Below, in pieces: positions 45,501 to 53,847 of a stretch of DNA of 64,000 nt. The stretch spans positions 1 through 64,000 of the forward strand of contig NZ_VTZU01000036.1 of the NCBI RefSeq assembly GCF_008370685.1, given 5' to 3'. Both the position numbers and the translations under genes were made by a program. Source of the DNA: Aquimarina sp. RZ0. Its GTDB lineage: Bacteria > Bacteroidota > Bacteroidia > Flavobacteriales > Flavobacteriaceae. Within the stretch, counting starts at the first letter, position 1, and every line of letters begins with the position of its first letter. The notes under the pieces were generated by a model. That model did not search any database. It was not told where the DNA came from and saw only the letters and a list, made by a program, of their open reading frames with translations.

Positions 45501-45582
45501 GTCATCAGGAACCTATTTTATCAGATTTACTTCTGATAAAGAAGAATTAGAGATAACACGAAAATTTGTAATAGCCAAATAA
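42571..45582 (+). CDS. Large T9SS-secreted protein with FN3 and MAM-like domains
   Basis: A 1003-residue secreted protein with signal peptide (ends LVAQ). Residues about 90-520 are a beta-rich, probably propeller-like region (GNVLLPEASLGTLFPGET, WHISEYMKGPAPNVRR). Residues about 533-620 are fibronectin type III (PANLEASNTTARQTTLTWDA). Residues about 626-798 are MAM-like (FESGLGAWTPASGNDLDW, ..RADAAIDDVKL). About 800-908 is a module with SIGDGICCSFGNGSY. The end (about 925-1003, FKIYPNPAIGVLNVAI ... GTYFIRFTSDKEELEITRKF) is a T9SS type A sorting domain. Adhesion or polymer binding is likely. A terminator follows. Confidence 0.88.
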   Translation: MKTQSYYLVFLMLCNLGLVAQVGSKGPTTITTSEYMREIQALSSMDNIISAKSFEHKAPPKKRGSNTFVPGKGFPKGEDPFYSGIQKSTAGMQLKAPIASFDAHVGTVLNDATGAIGPNHYVYAFNSGFGILDRAGNVLLPEASLGTLFPGETLGDPIVVYDNFADRFIIMEFSNSPNGFLIAVSQGPDPVNSGWFTYRFNTGTFPDYEKLSIWSDGYYITANKDQNAPDSNDVVFAVNRDQMLAGEASAQMIGFPLPGAETNGFYSPGGSNATGTTLPPVGVGHSIIYLQDDSWNGITTDHLKVWTTDVDWATPSNSSISQPQEIITTPFDSVFDNGSFQNLDEPGDGPDIDAIQATMMYMTNYRRFPTHNSMVLNFVVDLDGTDSLAGIRWYELRQTADGQPWTIYQEGTYTQPDGLSAFCGSIAMDGQGNIGLAYTVVSNTVFTSLRYTGRLANDPLGTMTAAEEVSADGDAQNNRTDGRYGDYGQITIDPLDDTTFWHISEYMKGPAPNVRRSHVVAFKIEPAIIDNEAPSVPANLEASNTTARQTTLTWDASTDNIAVTGYDVYQDGAIVSTVAATTTTITGLTAETTYSFFVIAKDASGNQSGESNTVTVTTLISTTGPGCLDGLIAPYDEGFESGLGAWTPASGNDLDWTVDTSGTPSNNTGPSRAAQGSSYIYVEASGDGIGFPDKQAILNSPCFDLNDITSAQFSFQYHMFGSSDFGSLDVEASNDEGVTWISIWSRTGNQGNSWQSATIDLAAYIGSGLQLRFNRVTGGTWRADAAIDDVKLTAGDAGGSCASGDIILSITFDNFPQETSWELTNSGGTVVASESYSTANPDGSTVTETISGLSAGNYTFTISDSIGDGICCSFGNGSYTLSSAVGEIASGGDFDDSEATNFCVEGVAKLETRALSGIRAENDIDAFKIYPNPAIGVLNVAIENKSLDNVKIFSMYGQLVKEISDQGTKKQIDISDLSSGTYFIRFTSDKEELEITRKFVIAK

Positions 45583-45616
45583 ATGACTCAGTTATCTAGT
45601 TTGTAATTCAGTTATG

Positions 45617-45654
45617 TAGAGGCTGCCTTTGTAAGGTAGCCTCTATGTTTTTTT
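45617..45654 (+). terminator. Intrinsic terminator after the T9SS protein
   Basis: Stem TAGAGGCTGCCTT / AAGGTAGCCTCTA (13 bp with one G·U pair), loop TGT, followed by TG and seven T. Confidence 0.9.
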
Positions 45655-45670
45655 AGATACTATACTAGAC

Positions 45671-45732
45671 TACCTCAGGGCATGCTCGCGAGGTGTTTAT
45701 TTGGAAAAAAAACATTTCGATTTCTAGTTAAG
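45671..45732 (-). repeat. Dispersed element C, copy 1
   Basis: In reverse complement this resembles 50939-51001: GAAATCGAAATGTTTTTTTT, then TCGCGAGCATGCCCTGAGGT; I estimate about three quarters identity by eye. It is non-coding, between a terminator and the dnaG promoter. Confidence 0.5.
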
Positions 45733-45771
45733 CGCCGGAGTATTTAAATATCGATTATCGAGTAAATATAG

Positions 45772-45779
45772 TACCTTTG
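45772..45779 (+). promoter_or_regulatory. -7 element of dnaG
   Basis: TACCTTTG matches TAnnTTTG, 32 bp before the dnaG ATG. The -33 TTG is not evident. Confidence 0.5.
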
Positions 45780-45811
45780 TTAGCTGTTGTAATTATTAGA
45801 TTTGTAGCTAA

Positions 45812-47773
45812 ATGATCCATAAGACCACTATAGATGCCGTATTCGAAATTGCCAGATTAGAAGAGGTAATAGGTGATTTTGTCCAATTAAAAAAATCTGG
45901 AAGTAATTTCAAAGGATTAAGCCCTTTTAGTGAAGAGCGCACACCTTCTTTTATGGTTTCGCCCGTTAAACAGATTTGGAAAGATTTTTCGAGTGGTAAA
46001 GGAGGAAATGTTATAGCATTTTTAATGGAGCATGAGCATTTTACTTATCCTGAAGCTATAAAGTATCTAGCCAAGAAATATAATATCGAAATTGAAGAAA
46101 CAGAGCAAACTGATGAACAAAAACTGCAAGCCGATGAGCGAGAAAGTATGTATTTGGTTAGTGAATTTGCAAATACTTTTTTTCAAAACACATTGCATAA
46201 AACCGAAGAAGGAAAAGCCATTGGGTTAACTTATTTTAAAGAACGGGGTTTTACAATAGAAACTATTAAAAAATTTGAACTTGGATATTCTCCAGACACT
46301 TGGGATGCATTTACTTCTGAGGCAATTAAGAAAGCTTATTCATTAGAATACCTTGAAAAGACAGGGTTAACTATAGTAAAAGAAGAAAAACAGTTTGATC
46401 GTTTCAAGGGGCGGGTTATGTTTCCTATTCAGTCTCTTTCTGGTCGCGTTTTAGGTTTTGGTGGCAGGATACTTTCTAACAATAAAAAGGCTGCAAAATA
46501 TCTAAATTCTCCTGAGAGTGATATTTATCATAAGAGTAAAGTGCTATATGGAATCTATCACGCAAAACAATCAATTGCAAAAGAAGACAATTGTTTTCTT
46601 GTAGAAGGATATACAGATGTAATTCAATTTCATCAAACAGGTATCACCAATGTCGTTTCCTCTTCTGGTACAGCACTAACTTCGGATCAGATCCGATTGA
46701 TACATAGATTGACTAAAAATATTACGGTTTTATTTGATGGAGATGCTGCAGGAATGAGGGCTTCAATCCGGGGGATTGATCTGATTTTGGAGCAAGGAAT
46801 GAATGTAAAAGTATGTAACTTTCCTGATGGCGAAGACCCTGATAGCTTTGCTAAACAAAATACCCTGGAAGAATTAAGTGTTTACCTACAAGAAAATGCG
46901 CAAGACTTTATACGGTTTAAAGCTTCACTATTGCAAGAAGAGTCTAAAAGCGATCCGATCAAAAAGGCAGAATTAGTAAGAGATATGGTTGCTAGTATTG
47001 CTAAGATTCCTGATGTTATAAAACGAGAGATTTATGTACAAGAATGTGCTCGTATTATGGATATTTCTGAAGAAGTGCTCTTTGATACATTAGCACAGAT
47101 TCGTAATGTTGATACAAAAGAACAAAGGAAACAGGATAAGCAAACCAGGAAAACCCTGGAAGTTGTAAAGCAAGAAACTCCAAAAAGACCAAAAATTAAT
47201 GAGCAGGATGGTTTGGAAAAAAAAATTATAGAAATATTATTACTGTATGGAAATCAGGAAGAAGAGTTTGAAGATCTTATCCTTAAGGAAAATGAAGAAG
47301 GGGAACTCTTTTTAGAACAAGAACAATATACAAGTAAAGTATTTGAGAAAATTTATCTGGATCTTCAGGAAGATGAAATTGAATTTACACATGCTACTTT
47401 TAAGAGCGTTTATACAATTTTAATGGATCAATTAAATCAACAGGATGATTTTAAGATAGAGCAATTTATTAATCAGGTTCCTCCAGAGGTAGCGTATGAA
47501 ATTACAGAAATAATGATGAATGAAGAACAGCACACTTTACACAGGTGGGTAGATATGGAAATCCATGTGAAGAAAAAAGAGCATTCGATCTCCCAATATG
47601 TCTCAGATACCATTCTTAATTTACGTAGGTTTTTGATTAATGAAAAAATAGAAGAACTTTCACAAGAAGTGAAAGCTCAACATATAGAAAATAAAATAAG
47701 TATTTTAGAAGATATCAGAGATTATCAGGCTCTAAAAAAATTGTTATATCGTAAATTAAATCGCGTAATTTAA
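45812..47773 (+). CDS. dnaG: DNA primase, zinc ligands absent
   Basis: A 653-residue primase that makes RNA primers for replication. The N-terminal zinc-ribbon domain retains the fold sequence (KSGSNFKGLSPFSEERTPSF, WKDFSSGKGGNVIAFLMEHE), but every zinc ligand is replaced: PFS for CPFH and SSGKGG for the CxxC part. The TOPRIM core is intact (CFLVEGYTDVIQF, LFDGDAAGMRA). I believe loss of the Cys ligands is shared by other Flavobacteriia, so this is probably a functional lineage trait and not decay. The C-terminal helicase-binding region is present. Its stop codon overlaps the convergent regulator's stop. Confidence 0.94.
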   Translation: MIHKTTIDAVFEIARLEEVIGDFVQLKKSGSNFKGLSPFSEERTPSFMVSPVKQIWKDFSSGKGGNVIAFLMEHEHFTYPEAIKYLAKKYNIEIEETEQTDEQKLQADERESMYLVSEFANTFFQNTLHKTEEGKAIGLTYFKERGFTIETIKKFELGYSPDTWDAFTSEAIKKAYSLEYLEKTGLTIVKEEKQFDRFKGRVMFPIQSLSGRVLGFGGRILSNNKKAAKYLNSPESDIYHKSKVLYGIYHAKQSIAKEDNCFLVEGYTDVIQFHQTGITNVVSSSGTALTSDQIRLIHRLTKNITVLFDGDAAGMRASIRGIDLILEQGMNVKVCNFPDGEDPDSFAKQNTLEELSVYLQENAQDFIRFKASLLQEESKSDPIKKAELVRDMVASIAKIPDVIKREIYVQECARIMDISEEVLFDTLAQIRNVDTKEQRKQDKQTRKTLEVVKQETPKRPKINEQDGLEKKIIEILLLYGNQEEEFEDLILKENEEGELFLEQEQYTSKVFEKIYLDLQEDEIEFTHATFKSVYTILMDQLNQQDDFKIEQFINQVPPEVAYEITEIMMNEEQHTLHRWVDMEIHVKKKEHSISQYVSDTILNLRRFLINEKIEELSQEVKAQHIENKISILEDIRDYQALKKLLYRKLNRVI

Positions 47774-48402
47774 TTAATATGTAATAACCTTGATTGATGG
47801 ATTAAATCTGCAAGATTATCCACTTTAAGTTTTTTAAGTAATCTTGTTTTATAAGTACTTACTGTTTTTTCATTAATAGACAATGTACTGGCAATGTCTT
47901 TGTTTCGTTTTCCAGAAGATAAAAGATTTAAAACTTCGATTTCTCTGGACGAAAGTTTTTTATACTTTACCACCATGTTATTTTCATTAGTATTACCATT
48001 AGCTAACTGTTGAGTTAAGTTATCATTAAGATAAATACCACCGCGGGCAACACGTTCTATAGCCTTTTTAAGCGTTTTTGTGGCAACAGTCTTTGATAAA
48101 TATGCAGAAGCTCCGGCTTTTATGGCGCTAAGTGCATACATCTCTTCGGGGTGTGAGCTAAAAATAATTACTTTAATACCTGCAAATTCTTTTTTAATGG
48201 TTCGCAACGCCATAATTCCATTGATCTGAGGCAGGTCCAACTCCATGATAAGTATATCAGGAGTATTGGATTTCAAAATATCATACATTTCGTTCCCATT
48301 ACTTACTTTTCCAATGATTTCAAAATCTTCGGAGTTTCTAAGCAAAGAAGCGATCCCTTTTCTTGTAATAGGATGATGATCTGCGATTAGTACGTTTGTC
48401 AT
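47770..48402 (-). CDS. LuxR/NarL-type response regulator with Glu54 in place of Asp
   Basis: A 210-residue regulator: receiver domain (about 1-120) and LuxR helix-turn-helix (about 147-205, LSSREIEVLNLLSSGKRNKDIA, INEKTVSTYKTRLLKKL). The expected phospho-acceptor Asp is Glu54 in LIMELDLP, and the acidic pocket reads ADHH where DDH or EDH is normal. The Ser/Thr and Lys switch positions (FSSHPEE, YLSKT) remain. Glu at the acceptor often mimics phosphorylation, so the protein may be constitutively active or phosphorylation-independent. There is no adjacent kinase gene. Confidence 0.9.
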   Translation of the reverse strand: MTNVLIADHHPITRKGIASLLRNSEDFEIIGKVSNGNEMYDILKSNTPDILIMELDLPQINGIMALRTIKKEFAGIKVIIFSSHPEEMYALSAIKAGASAYLSKTVATKTLKKAIERVARGGIYLNDNLTQQLANGNTNENNMVVKYKKLSSREIEVLNLLSSGKRNKDIASTLSINEKTVSTYKTRLLKKLKVDNLADLIHQSRLLHIN

Positions 48403-48513
48403 TCTTGTTTACGGTTGATAATGTTAATTTAAATTTAGGGTTAACATTTCTAGGGGTAATTCTGATAATCGGTTTAATTGCAAAACTACTAAGAACTAAG
48501 TAATGGTAAAACG

Positions 48514-48539
48514 CTTTTTATCAAATTATCGATAAAAAG
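48514..48539 (-). terminator. Hairpin after nadE, weak terminator
   Basis: CTTTTTATC (48514-48522) and GATAAAAAG (48531-48539) form a perfect 9-bp stem immediately after the nadE stop. On the minus strand it is followed by CG and only four T. Confidence 0.45.
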
Positions 48540-48543
48540 TAAG

Positions 48544-49332
48544 TTATAATAGATCAACGGGTATGTTGCATACAGGAATTGGGATCATTTTGTGCTGATT
48601 TACGGCGTTTAAACGAGAGTATGTCTTAAAAACCTCTTGTTCACGATCAGTAAAATCAATACTGTTTTTTCCTTCATCTGTCATTTTCATGGCCCATTCT
48701 AGTTCGTCATAACTAGCCCCAATCTGATCTTCATCACTTCTGCTGTCACCGAATAACCCATCCGTCGGAGCAGCAATTTGTATTGAGTTAGGTACTTCTA
48801 AATATACACCTAATTTATATACCTCGCTTTTTAATAAATCTGCGATTGGACTTATATCAACGCCACCATCACCATATTTAGTATAAAAGCCTACACCAAA
48901 ATCTTCAACTTTATTTCCAGTTCCCACAACAATATACCCATATATGCCAGCCAAATAGTATAAAGATGCCATTCTTAAACGAGCTCGAGTGTTTGCCAAT
49001 GCAAGATTTGTAGTAGTTTCAGACTCAGTTATTGGGACAGAATTTTTAAATTCTTCAAAAACTGGAGTTAGATTAATTTTAGTATCAGATACATTCGTAT
49101 AGTTGTTTTTTAGTTGACTAATATGTTCTTGCGCTCGGTTAACTTGGCTTTCGGCTTGATGAATAGGCATTTCTACACATAAAGTATTTAGACCGGTTCT
49201 GGCACATAGAGAAGAGGTTACAGCACTGTCAATTCCTCCACTAACTCCAACAACAAAACCTTGTATGTTGGATTTTTGTGCATAGTTTTTTAACCAGGTG
49301 GTAATATGATCCACTACTTTTTCCGTTTGCAT
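48544..49332 (-). CDS. nadE: Ammonia-dependent NAD synthetase
   Basis: A 262-residue enzyme that amidates nicotinic acid adenine dinucleotide to NAD. The ATP pyrophosphatase loop is SGGIDSAV near residue 33; GTGNKVEDFGVGFYTKYGDGGVDISPI holds substrate residues, and APTDGLFGDSRSDEDQIGASYDELE is diagnostic. There is no glutaminase domain, so free ammonia is used. The gene is divergent from gldB; this neighbourhood recurs in gliding Flavobacteriia. Confidence 0.95.
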   Translation of the reverse strand: MQTEKVVDHITTWLKNYAQKSNIQGFVVGVSGGIDSAVTSSLCARTGLNTLCVEMPIHQAESQVNRAQEHISQLKNNYTNVSDTKINLTPVFEEFKNSVPITESETTTNLALANTRARLRMASLYYLAGIYGYIVVGTGNKVEDFGVGFYTKYGDGGVDISPIADLLKSEVYKLGVYLEVPNSIQIAAPTDGLFGDSRSDEDQIGASYDELEWAMKMTDEGKNSIDFTDREQEVFKTYSRLNAVNQHKMIPIPVCNIPVDLL

Positions 49333-49415
49333 AATTTATTTTTTATTATTGTTTTGTAATTCGGGATAAATTTGTTTTCTCTACATTAATCTTACAATTT
49401 GTATTCAGAGAGTGA

Positions 49416-49423
49416 TAACTTTG
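49416..49423 (+). promoter_or_regulatory. -7 element upstream of gldB
   Basis: TAACTTTG matches TAnnTTTG, about 76 bp before the preferred gldB start and 25 bp before the alternative ATG at 49448. Confidence 0.45.
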
Positions 49424-49498
49424 CGATTATAAAATTAATAAAAAAAGATGTCGTTAAAGGGTAAGAGAATTTATTTATATAGATATTGTAATATTGGG

Positions 49499-50467
49499 AT
49501 GAAGAATATGAAGTTTTTAAAAATTGTCATTGTTTTTTGCATTATATGGTCTTGTAAAGAAGAAAATGAAGTTGAGAAGCAAATAGCAGGGATACCTGTG
49601 GAAATAGGAATCGAGCGTTTTGATCGGATTTTTGCAGATGCCACTCCAGAAAACTTAACAGACATAAAAAACAGATACCCTTTTTTGTTTCCTGAAAAAG
49701 AAGCAGATAGTGTTTGGATTCAAAAAATAAAAGATACCATACAAATAGAGATTAATGAAGAGGTAGAAAAAAAATATGAAAATTTCTCTAAAGAAAAGGA
49801 ATCACTGGAATCACTGCTACAGCATGTCAAATATTATTTTCCAGAAGTAACAGTGCCCAGAGTGATAACAGTCACATCTAATGTAGATTACCAGCGTAAA
49901 GTAATTTTGTCAGATGATTTGCTCATTATATCCTTAGACACGTATCTGGGAGAACAGCATCATTTTTATCAAGGTATGCAATCATATCTTAAAAAGAATT
50001 TTGTACGAAGTCAAATTATACCAGATGTTGCTACGATGTATGCCAAGCAATTAGTAGAACTACCTAGAAACAGAACTTTTTTAGCAAATATGATTTATTA
50101 TGGGAAAGAACTGTATCTAAAGGATCTATTCTTGCCTAATGTACTGAATTCCATAAAAATGAGTTATACAGAGGATCAATATAACTGGGCAGAATCTAAT
50201 GAGGAAGAAATATGGAGATATTTTATAGATCGACAGTTGCTATATAGTACTGATGCAGATTTATCTCCTCGTTTTCTATATCCAGGACCTTTTTCTAAAT
50301 TTTATCTAGAAGAAATAGATAAAGAATCCCCGGATAGAATTGGTCAATATATAGGCTGGAAGATTGTAGCTTCTTATATGAAAAATAACAATGTATCTTT
50401 GCGACAACTATTATTGGCAGATGCCGAGACAATTTTTAATACATCAAGATACAAACCCGTAAGATAA
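49499..50467 (+). CDS. gldB: GldB, gliding-motility lipoprotein
   Basis: A lipoprotein required for gliding and for T9SS function in Flavobacterium johnsoniae. Lipobox WSC (Cys19 from ATG 49499) follows a normal signal peptide. The body begins IPVEIGIERFDRIFADAT and contains VILSDDLLIISLDTYLG and the C-terminal region DRIGQYIGWKIVASYM, as in GldB. The frame is open from ATG 49448, but that would add 17 residues before the signal peptide, so I chose 49499 (49508 is also possible). It overlaps gldC by one base. Confidence 0.9.
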   Translation: MKNMKFLKIVIVFCIIWSCKEENEVEKQIAGIPVEIGIERFDRIFADATPENLTDIKNRYPFLFPEKEADSVWIQKIKDTIQIEINEEVEKKYENFSKEKESLESLLQHVKYYFPEVTVPRVITVTSNVDYQRKVILSDDLLIISLDTYLGEQHHFYQGMQSYLKKNFVRSQIIPDVATMYAKQLVELPRNRTFLANMIYYGKELYLKDLFLPNVLNSIKMSYTEDQYNWAESNEEEIWRYFIDRQLLYSTDADLSPRFLYPGPFSKFYLEEIDKESPDRIGQYIGWKIVASYMKNNNVSLRQLLLADAETIFNTSRYKPVR

Positions 50468-50805
50468 TGGCAAATACAAATACGTCTGAAATTAGAATTG
50501 ATATTGAATTAGACGAAAATAAGGTTCCTGAAAAATTGAGATGGACAGCAAAAGACGGAGGGATAGAAAATGAAGAAACAAAAGCTATGTTGTTGTCAGT
50601 TTGGGATTACAAAAATAAAGAAAGTCTTAGAATTGATTTATGGACTAAAGATATGCCCGTAGATGAAATGAAAATGTTTTTTCATCAAACGCTGGTGTCA
50701 ATGAGTGATACATTTCAAAGAGCAACTCAAGATGAAAAAATGGCCGCAACCATGAAAGATTTTTGTGGTTATTTTGCGGAAAAACTTGATCTTATCAAGG
50801 AGTAG
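50467..50805 (+). CDS. gldC: GldC, gliding-motility protein
   Basis: A 112-residue soluble protein of the GldC family (SEIRIDIELDENKVPEKLRWTAKDGG, LRIDLWTKDMPVDEMKMFFHQTL, FCGYFAEKLDLI). It has no signal peptide, so it is cytoplasmic. It is encoded with gldB in F. johnsoniae, where it enhances but is not strictly required for gliding. The overlap with gldB shows co-translation. Confidence 0.92.
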   Translation: MANTNTSEIRIDIELDENKVPEKLRWTAKDGGIENEETKAMLLSVWDYKNKESLRIDLWTKDMPVDEMKMFFHQTLVSMSDTFQRATQDEKMAATMKDFCGYFAEKLDLIKE

Positions 50806-51180
50806 TACTTTTTTTGAAATTCTTAACTTTTAATCTTGAAATGGAAGTGTTATCTACAAAAACAACACATTTTGATTATTTGTTGATTATTTGAGAACAG
50901 TTTGATTCAAAAAAGATGGTTTTAAAATTTAAAAGTTCGAAATCAAAATGTTTTTTTCAATAAATGAATCGTGGGCTTGCCCCGAGGTAGTTTACTGTGA
51001 AAAGCAGTTAAGTTGTTTGTTTGTAATCGATTATGTTACTGCTTAAGTTGGATTGTAGAAATTTATTTTTTCATTTTTTCTTTCATTGGTTTTTCATAAG
51101 TGTTAGATATCTAACATTTTAGCTTGTTGGATTGGTTTATTTTTGATAATGCTTAAATAATCAAAAAATAGTCTAAGAAA
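50806..51180. other. Intergenic region with dispersed element C
   Basis: 375 bp between gldC and the repeat protein, containing element C copy 2 (50939-51001). I see no coding sequence or convincing promoter. Confidence 0.45.
50939..51001 (+). repeat. Dispersed element C, copy 2
   Basis: GAAATCAAAATGTTTTTTTC followed by TCGTGGGCTTGCCCCGAGGT and AGTTTAC, resembling the reverse complement of 45671-45732. The function is unknown. Confidence 0.5.
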
Positions 51181-53655
51181 ATGAAAAAAAAATTACTTCA
51201 AGCAGATGTATTTGTTAAATATGTTTGCTTATTCGCGTTGTTTGTATTTACTGGTTATTCTGTTTTAGCTCAGGCGAATCCTCGTTTAACATCAGTTGCA
51301 CCCGAAGATGATCTAGCCACTGTTACTATTACCAATTTTGGAGATATGGCTATAGATATGTCTGACTACTGGTTGTGTCTTAGGCCAGGTACTTATAGAC
51401 AGATTAGTACATTAAACCCTGTGGGGAATGTTACTGTAATGCCTTCTGAAACTGTTACGGTTTCTTATAACGTAGATGTAGGTGTTGCAGATGATGGATT
51501 GTCATTATATGTTCCTGATACTCCTACTAATGGAGGTTTTGGAACTGCCTCTAATTTGATTGATTTTGTTCAATGGGGCGGATCAGGTAATATCAGAGAA
51601 TCCCTTGCTGTTCAGCAAGGAGTGTGGGGAACAGGAGATTTTATCGTTGGGTCTGGTCCTTATACTTATTCTGGAAACGGAACTGAGAATGGTGTTAACT
51701 TTTGGAATGCTTGTACAGTTGATGCTGTAGCAATTCAATTAGTTGGTGGAGGTACAGAAATAAGTACATGTGCCGGTGATGGTGCGGATGATCTAATAGA
51801 TGTAGAAGTAGTAGGAACAGGTGTCGGTACCAATAATGGTTGGGTGATCACCGATAATGCAACAGGAGAGATTTTAGGATTACCTGCAGCACCTCCATTT
51901 AATCTGGAAGGAGCCGGAGCCGGAATTTGTGGAGTTTGGTATATCCGTTATGAAGATGGATTGACTGGATTAACAGTTGGAGCAGATGTAGCTGGTTTAT
52001 CAGGATGTTTTGATTTGTCAAACCCTGTATTAGTAGACAGATCAGGAGTTGATGGAGCAGCAATTCAATTAGTTGGTGGCGGTACAGAAATAAGTACATG
52101 TGCTGGTGATGGTGCGGATGATCTAATAAATGTAGAAGTAGTAGGAACAGGTGTTGGTACTAATAACGGCTGGGTGATCACCGATAATGCTACGGGAGAG
52201 ATTTTAGGATTGCCTGCAGCACCTCCATTTAATCTGGAAGGAGCTGGAGCCGGAGTTTGTGCAGTTTGGTATATTCGTTATGAGGATGGATTGACTGGAT
52301 TGACAGTTGGAGCAGATGTAGCTGGTTTATCAGGATGTTTTGATTTGTCAAACCCTGTATTAGTAGACAGATCAGGAGTTGATGGAGCAGCAATTCAATT
52401 AGTAGGTGGTGGTACAGAAATAAGTACATGTGCTGGTGATGGTGCGGATGATCTAATAAATGTAGAATTAGTAGGAACAGGTGTTGGTACTAATAACGGC
52501 TGGGTGATCACCGATAATGCTACGGGAGAGATTTTAGGATTGCCTGCAGCACCTCCATTTAATCTGGAAGGAGCTGGAGCCGGAGTTTGTGCAGTTTGGT
52601 ATATTCGTTATGAGGATGGATTGACTGGATTGACAGTTGGAGCAGATGTAGCTGGTTTATCAGGATGTTTTGATTTGTCAAACCCTGTATTAGTAGACAG
52701 ATCAGGAGTTGATGGAGCAGCAATTCAATTAGTAGGTGGTGGTACAGAAATAAGTACATGTGCTGGTGATGGTGCGGATGATCTAATAAATGTAGAAGTA
52801 GTAGGAACAGGTGTTGGTACTAATAACGGCTGGGTGATCACCGATAATGCTACGGGAGAAATCTTAGGATTGCCAGCAGCACCTCCATTTAACCTGGAAG
52901 GAGCTGGAGCCGGAGTTTGTGCAGTTTGGTATATTCGTTATGAGGATGGATTGACTGGATTGACAGTTGGAGCAGATGTGGCTGATTTATCAGGATGTTT
53001 TGATTTATCAAACCCAGTATTGGTAGATAGATCAGGAGTCGATGGAGCAGCGATTCAATTAGTAGGTGGTGGTACAGAAATAAGTACATGTGCAGGAGAT
53101 GGTACAGATGATTTTATAGATGTAGAAGTAGTAGGAACTGGTGTTGGTACCAATAATGGCTGGGTGATCACAGATAATGCAACAGGAGAGATCTTAGGAT
53201 TACCTGCAGCACCTCCATTTAACCTGGAAGGAGCTGGAGCCGGAGTTTGTGCAGTTTGGTATATTCGTTATGAGGATGGATTGACTGGATTGACAGTTGG
53301 AGCAGATGTAGCTGGTTTATCAGGATGTTTTGATTTGTCAAATCCCGTATTAGTGAACCGATTTACTGATGGTGACTGTACGTTATCAGTATCAGATTTT
53401 GATAATCTTGGAGTTTCAATATTTCCTATCCCGGCAAAAGATGTGCTTTCTGTACAGATAAATGATGTGGTATTGGGGGATGTTGATATTCAATTGTTTA
53501 ATATGTTAGGTCAGCAGGTAAAGGCAAATAATGGGGTGAAGTCATCCGATGCTATTTTGATGAATGTAAGTGATTTACAATCTGGGTTATATGTTTTGTA
53601 TGTCGTTAATGAAGCTGGACGCAGTGCTTCTGTGCAACAGATTGTTATCGAATAG
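51181..53655 (+). CDS. T9SS-secreted protein with five 110-residue repeats
   Basis: An 824-residue secreted protein: signal peptide to VLAQ; a lamin-tail-like domain at about 30-180 (LATVTITNFGDMAIDMSDYWLC); five repeats of exactly 110 residues (184-733); and a T9SS sorting domain (about 750-824, ISIFPIPAKDVLSVQI ... LQSGLYVLYVV). Each repeat has GGGTEISTCAGDG, NNGWVITDNATGEIL, GLPAAPPFNLEGAGAG, VWYIRYEDG and LSGCFDLSNP with paired Cys. Repeats 2 and 3 differ at only about three of 330 bases, so amplification or gene conversion is recent. The role is unknown; probably a surface or matrix protein. A terminator follows. Confidence 0.88.
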   Translation: MKKKLLQADVFVKYVCLFALFVFTGYSVLAQANPRLTSVAPEDDLATVTITNFGDMAIDMSDYWLCLRPGTYRQISTLNPVGNVTVMPSETVTVSYNVDVGVADDGLSLYVPDTPTNGGFGTASNLIDFVQWGGSGNIRESLAVQQGVWGTGDFIVGSGPYTYSGNGTENGVNFWNACTVDAVAIQLVGGGTEISTCAGDGADDLIDVEVVGTGVGTNNGWVITDNATGEILGLPAAPPFNLEGAGAGICGVWYIRYEDGLTGLTVGADVAGLSGCFDLSNPVLVDRSGVDGAAIQLVGGGTEISTCAGDGADDLINVEVVGTGVGTNNGWVITDNATGEILGLPAAPPFNLEGAGAGVCAVWYIRYEDGLTGLTVGADVAGLSGCFDLSNPVLVDRSGVDGAAIQLVGGGTEISTCAGDGADDLINVELVGTGVGTNNGWVITDNATGEILGLPAAPPFNLEGAGAGVCAVWYIRYEDGLTGLTVGADVAGLSGCFDLSNPVLVDRSGVDGAAIQLVGGGTEISTCAGDGADDLINVEVVGTGVGTNNGWVITDNATGEILGLPAAPPFNLEGAGAGVCAVWYIRYEDGLTGLTVGADVADLSGCFDLSNPVLVDRSGVDGAAIQLVGGGTEISTCAGDGTDDFIDVEVVGTGVGTNNGWVITDNATGEILGLPAAPPFNLEGAGAGVCAVWYIRYEDGLTGLTVGADVAGLSGCFDLSNPVLVNRFTDGDCTLSVSDFDNLGVSIFPIPAKDVLSVQINDVVLGDVDIQLFNMLGQQVKANNGVKSSDAILMNVSDLQSGLYVLYVVNEAGRSASVQQIVIE
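51730..53379 (+). repeat. Five tandem 330-bp coding repeats
   Basis: Units begin at 51730, 52060, 52390, 52720 and 53050, all exactly 330 bp and in frame. Units 2-4 are nearly identical; unit 1 and unit 5 carry more synonymous changes, suggesting expansion from the middle of the array. Confidence 0.95.
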
Positions 53656-53811
53656 ATTCTCAAAGTTTATGTTAAAAACAAAAACAGTATACTGTCAGTT
53701 CTCAAATGAAATTACCGTAAACTGGATCAATTTTTTTTAAAATCATAGGAGAAACAAAAAAGAATGATTTTAGTAGGTAATTTTACATAAGAAATGTTAT
53801 AATATATTTGG

Positions 53812-53847
53812 AAGCCGTTTTGTAGAGATTACAAAACGGCTTTTTTA
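53812..53847 (+). terminator. Intrinsic terminator after the repeat protein
   Basis: AAGCCGTTTTGTA / TACAAAACGGCTT, a perfect 13-bp stem with loop GAGAT, followed by a T-run. Confidence 0.92.

Noticed and set aside
51899..53089. Four nearly identical minus-strand frames of 66 codons at 330-bp intervals
   Set aside because: They are antisense shadows of the tandem repeats in the T9SS protein; their similarity comes only from the repeat.
51730..53379. Regular direct repeats considered as a CRISPR array
   Set aside because: Units are 330 bp without unique spacers and encode protein in a continuous frame.
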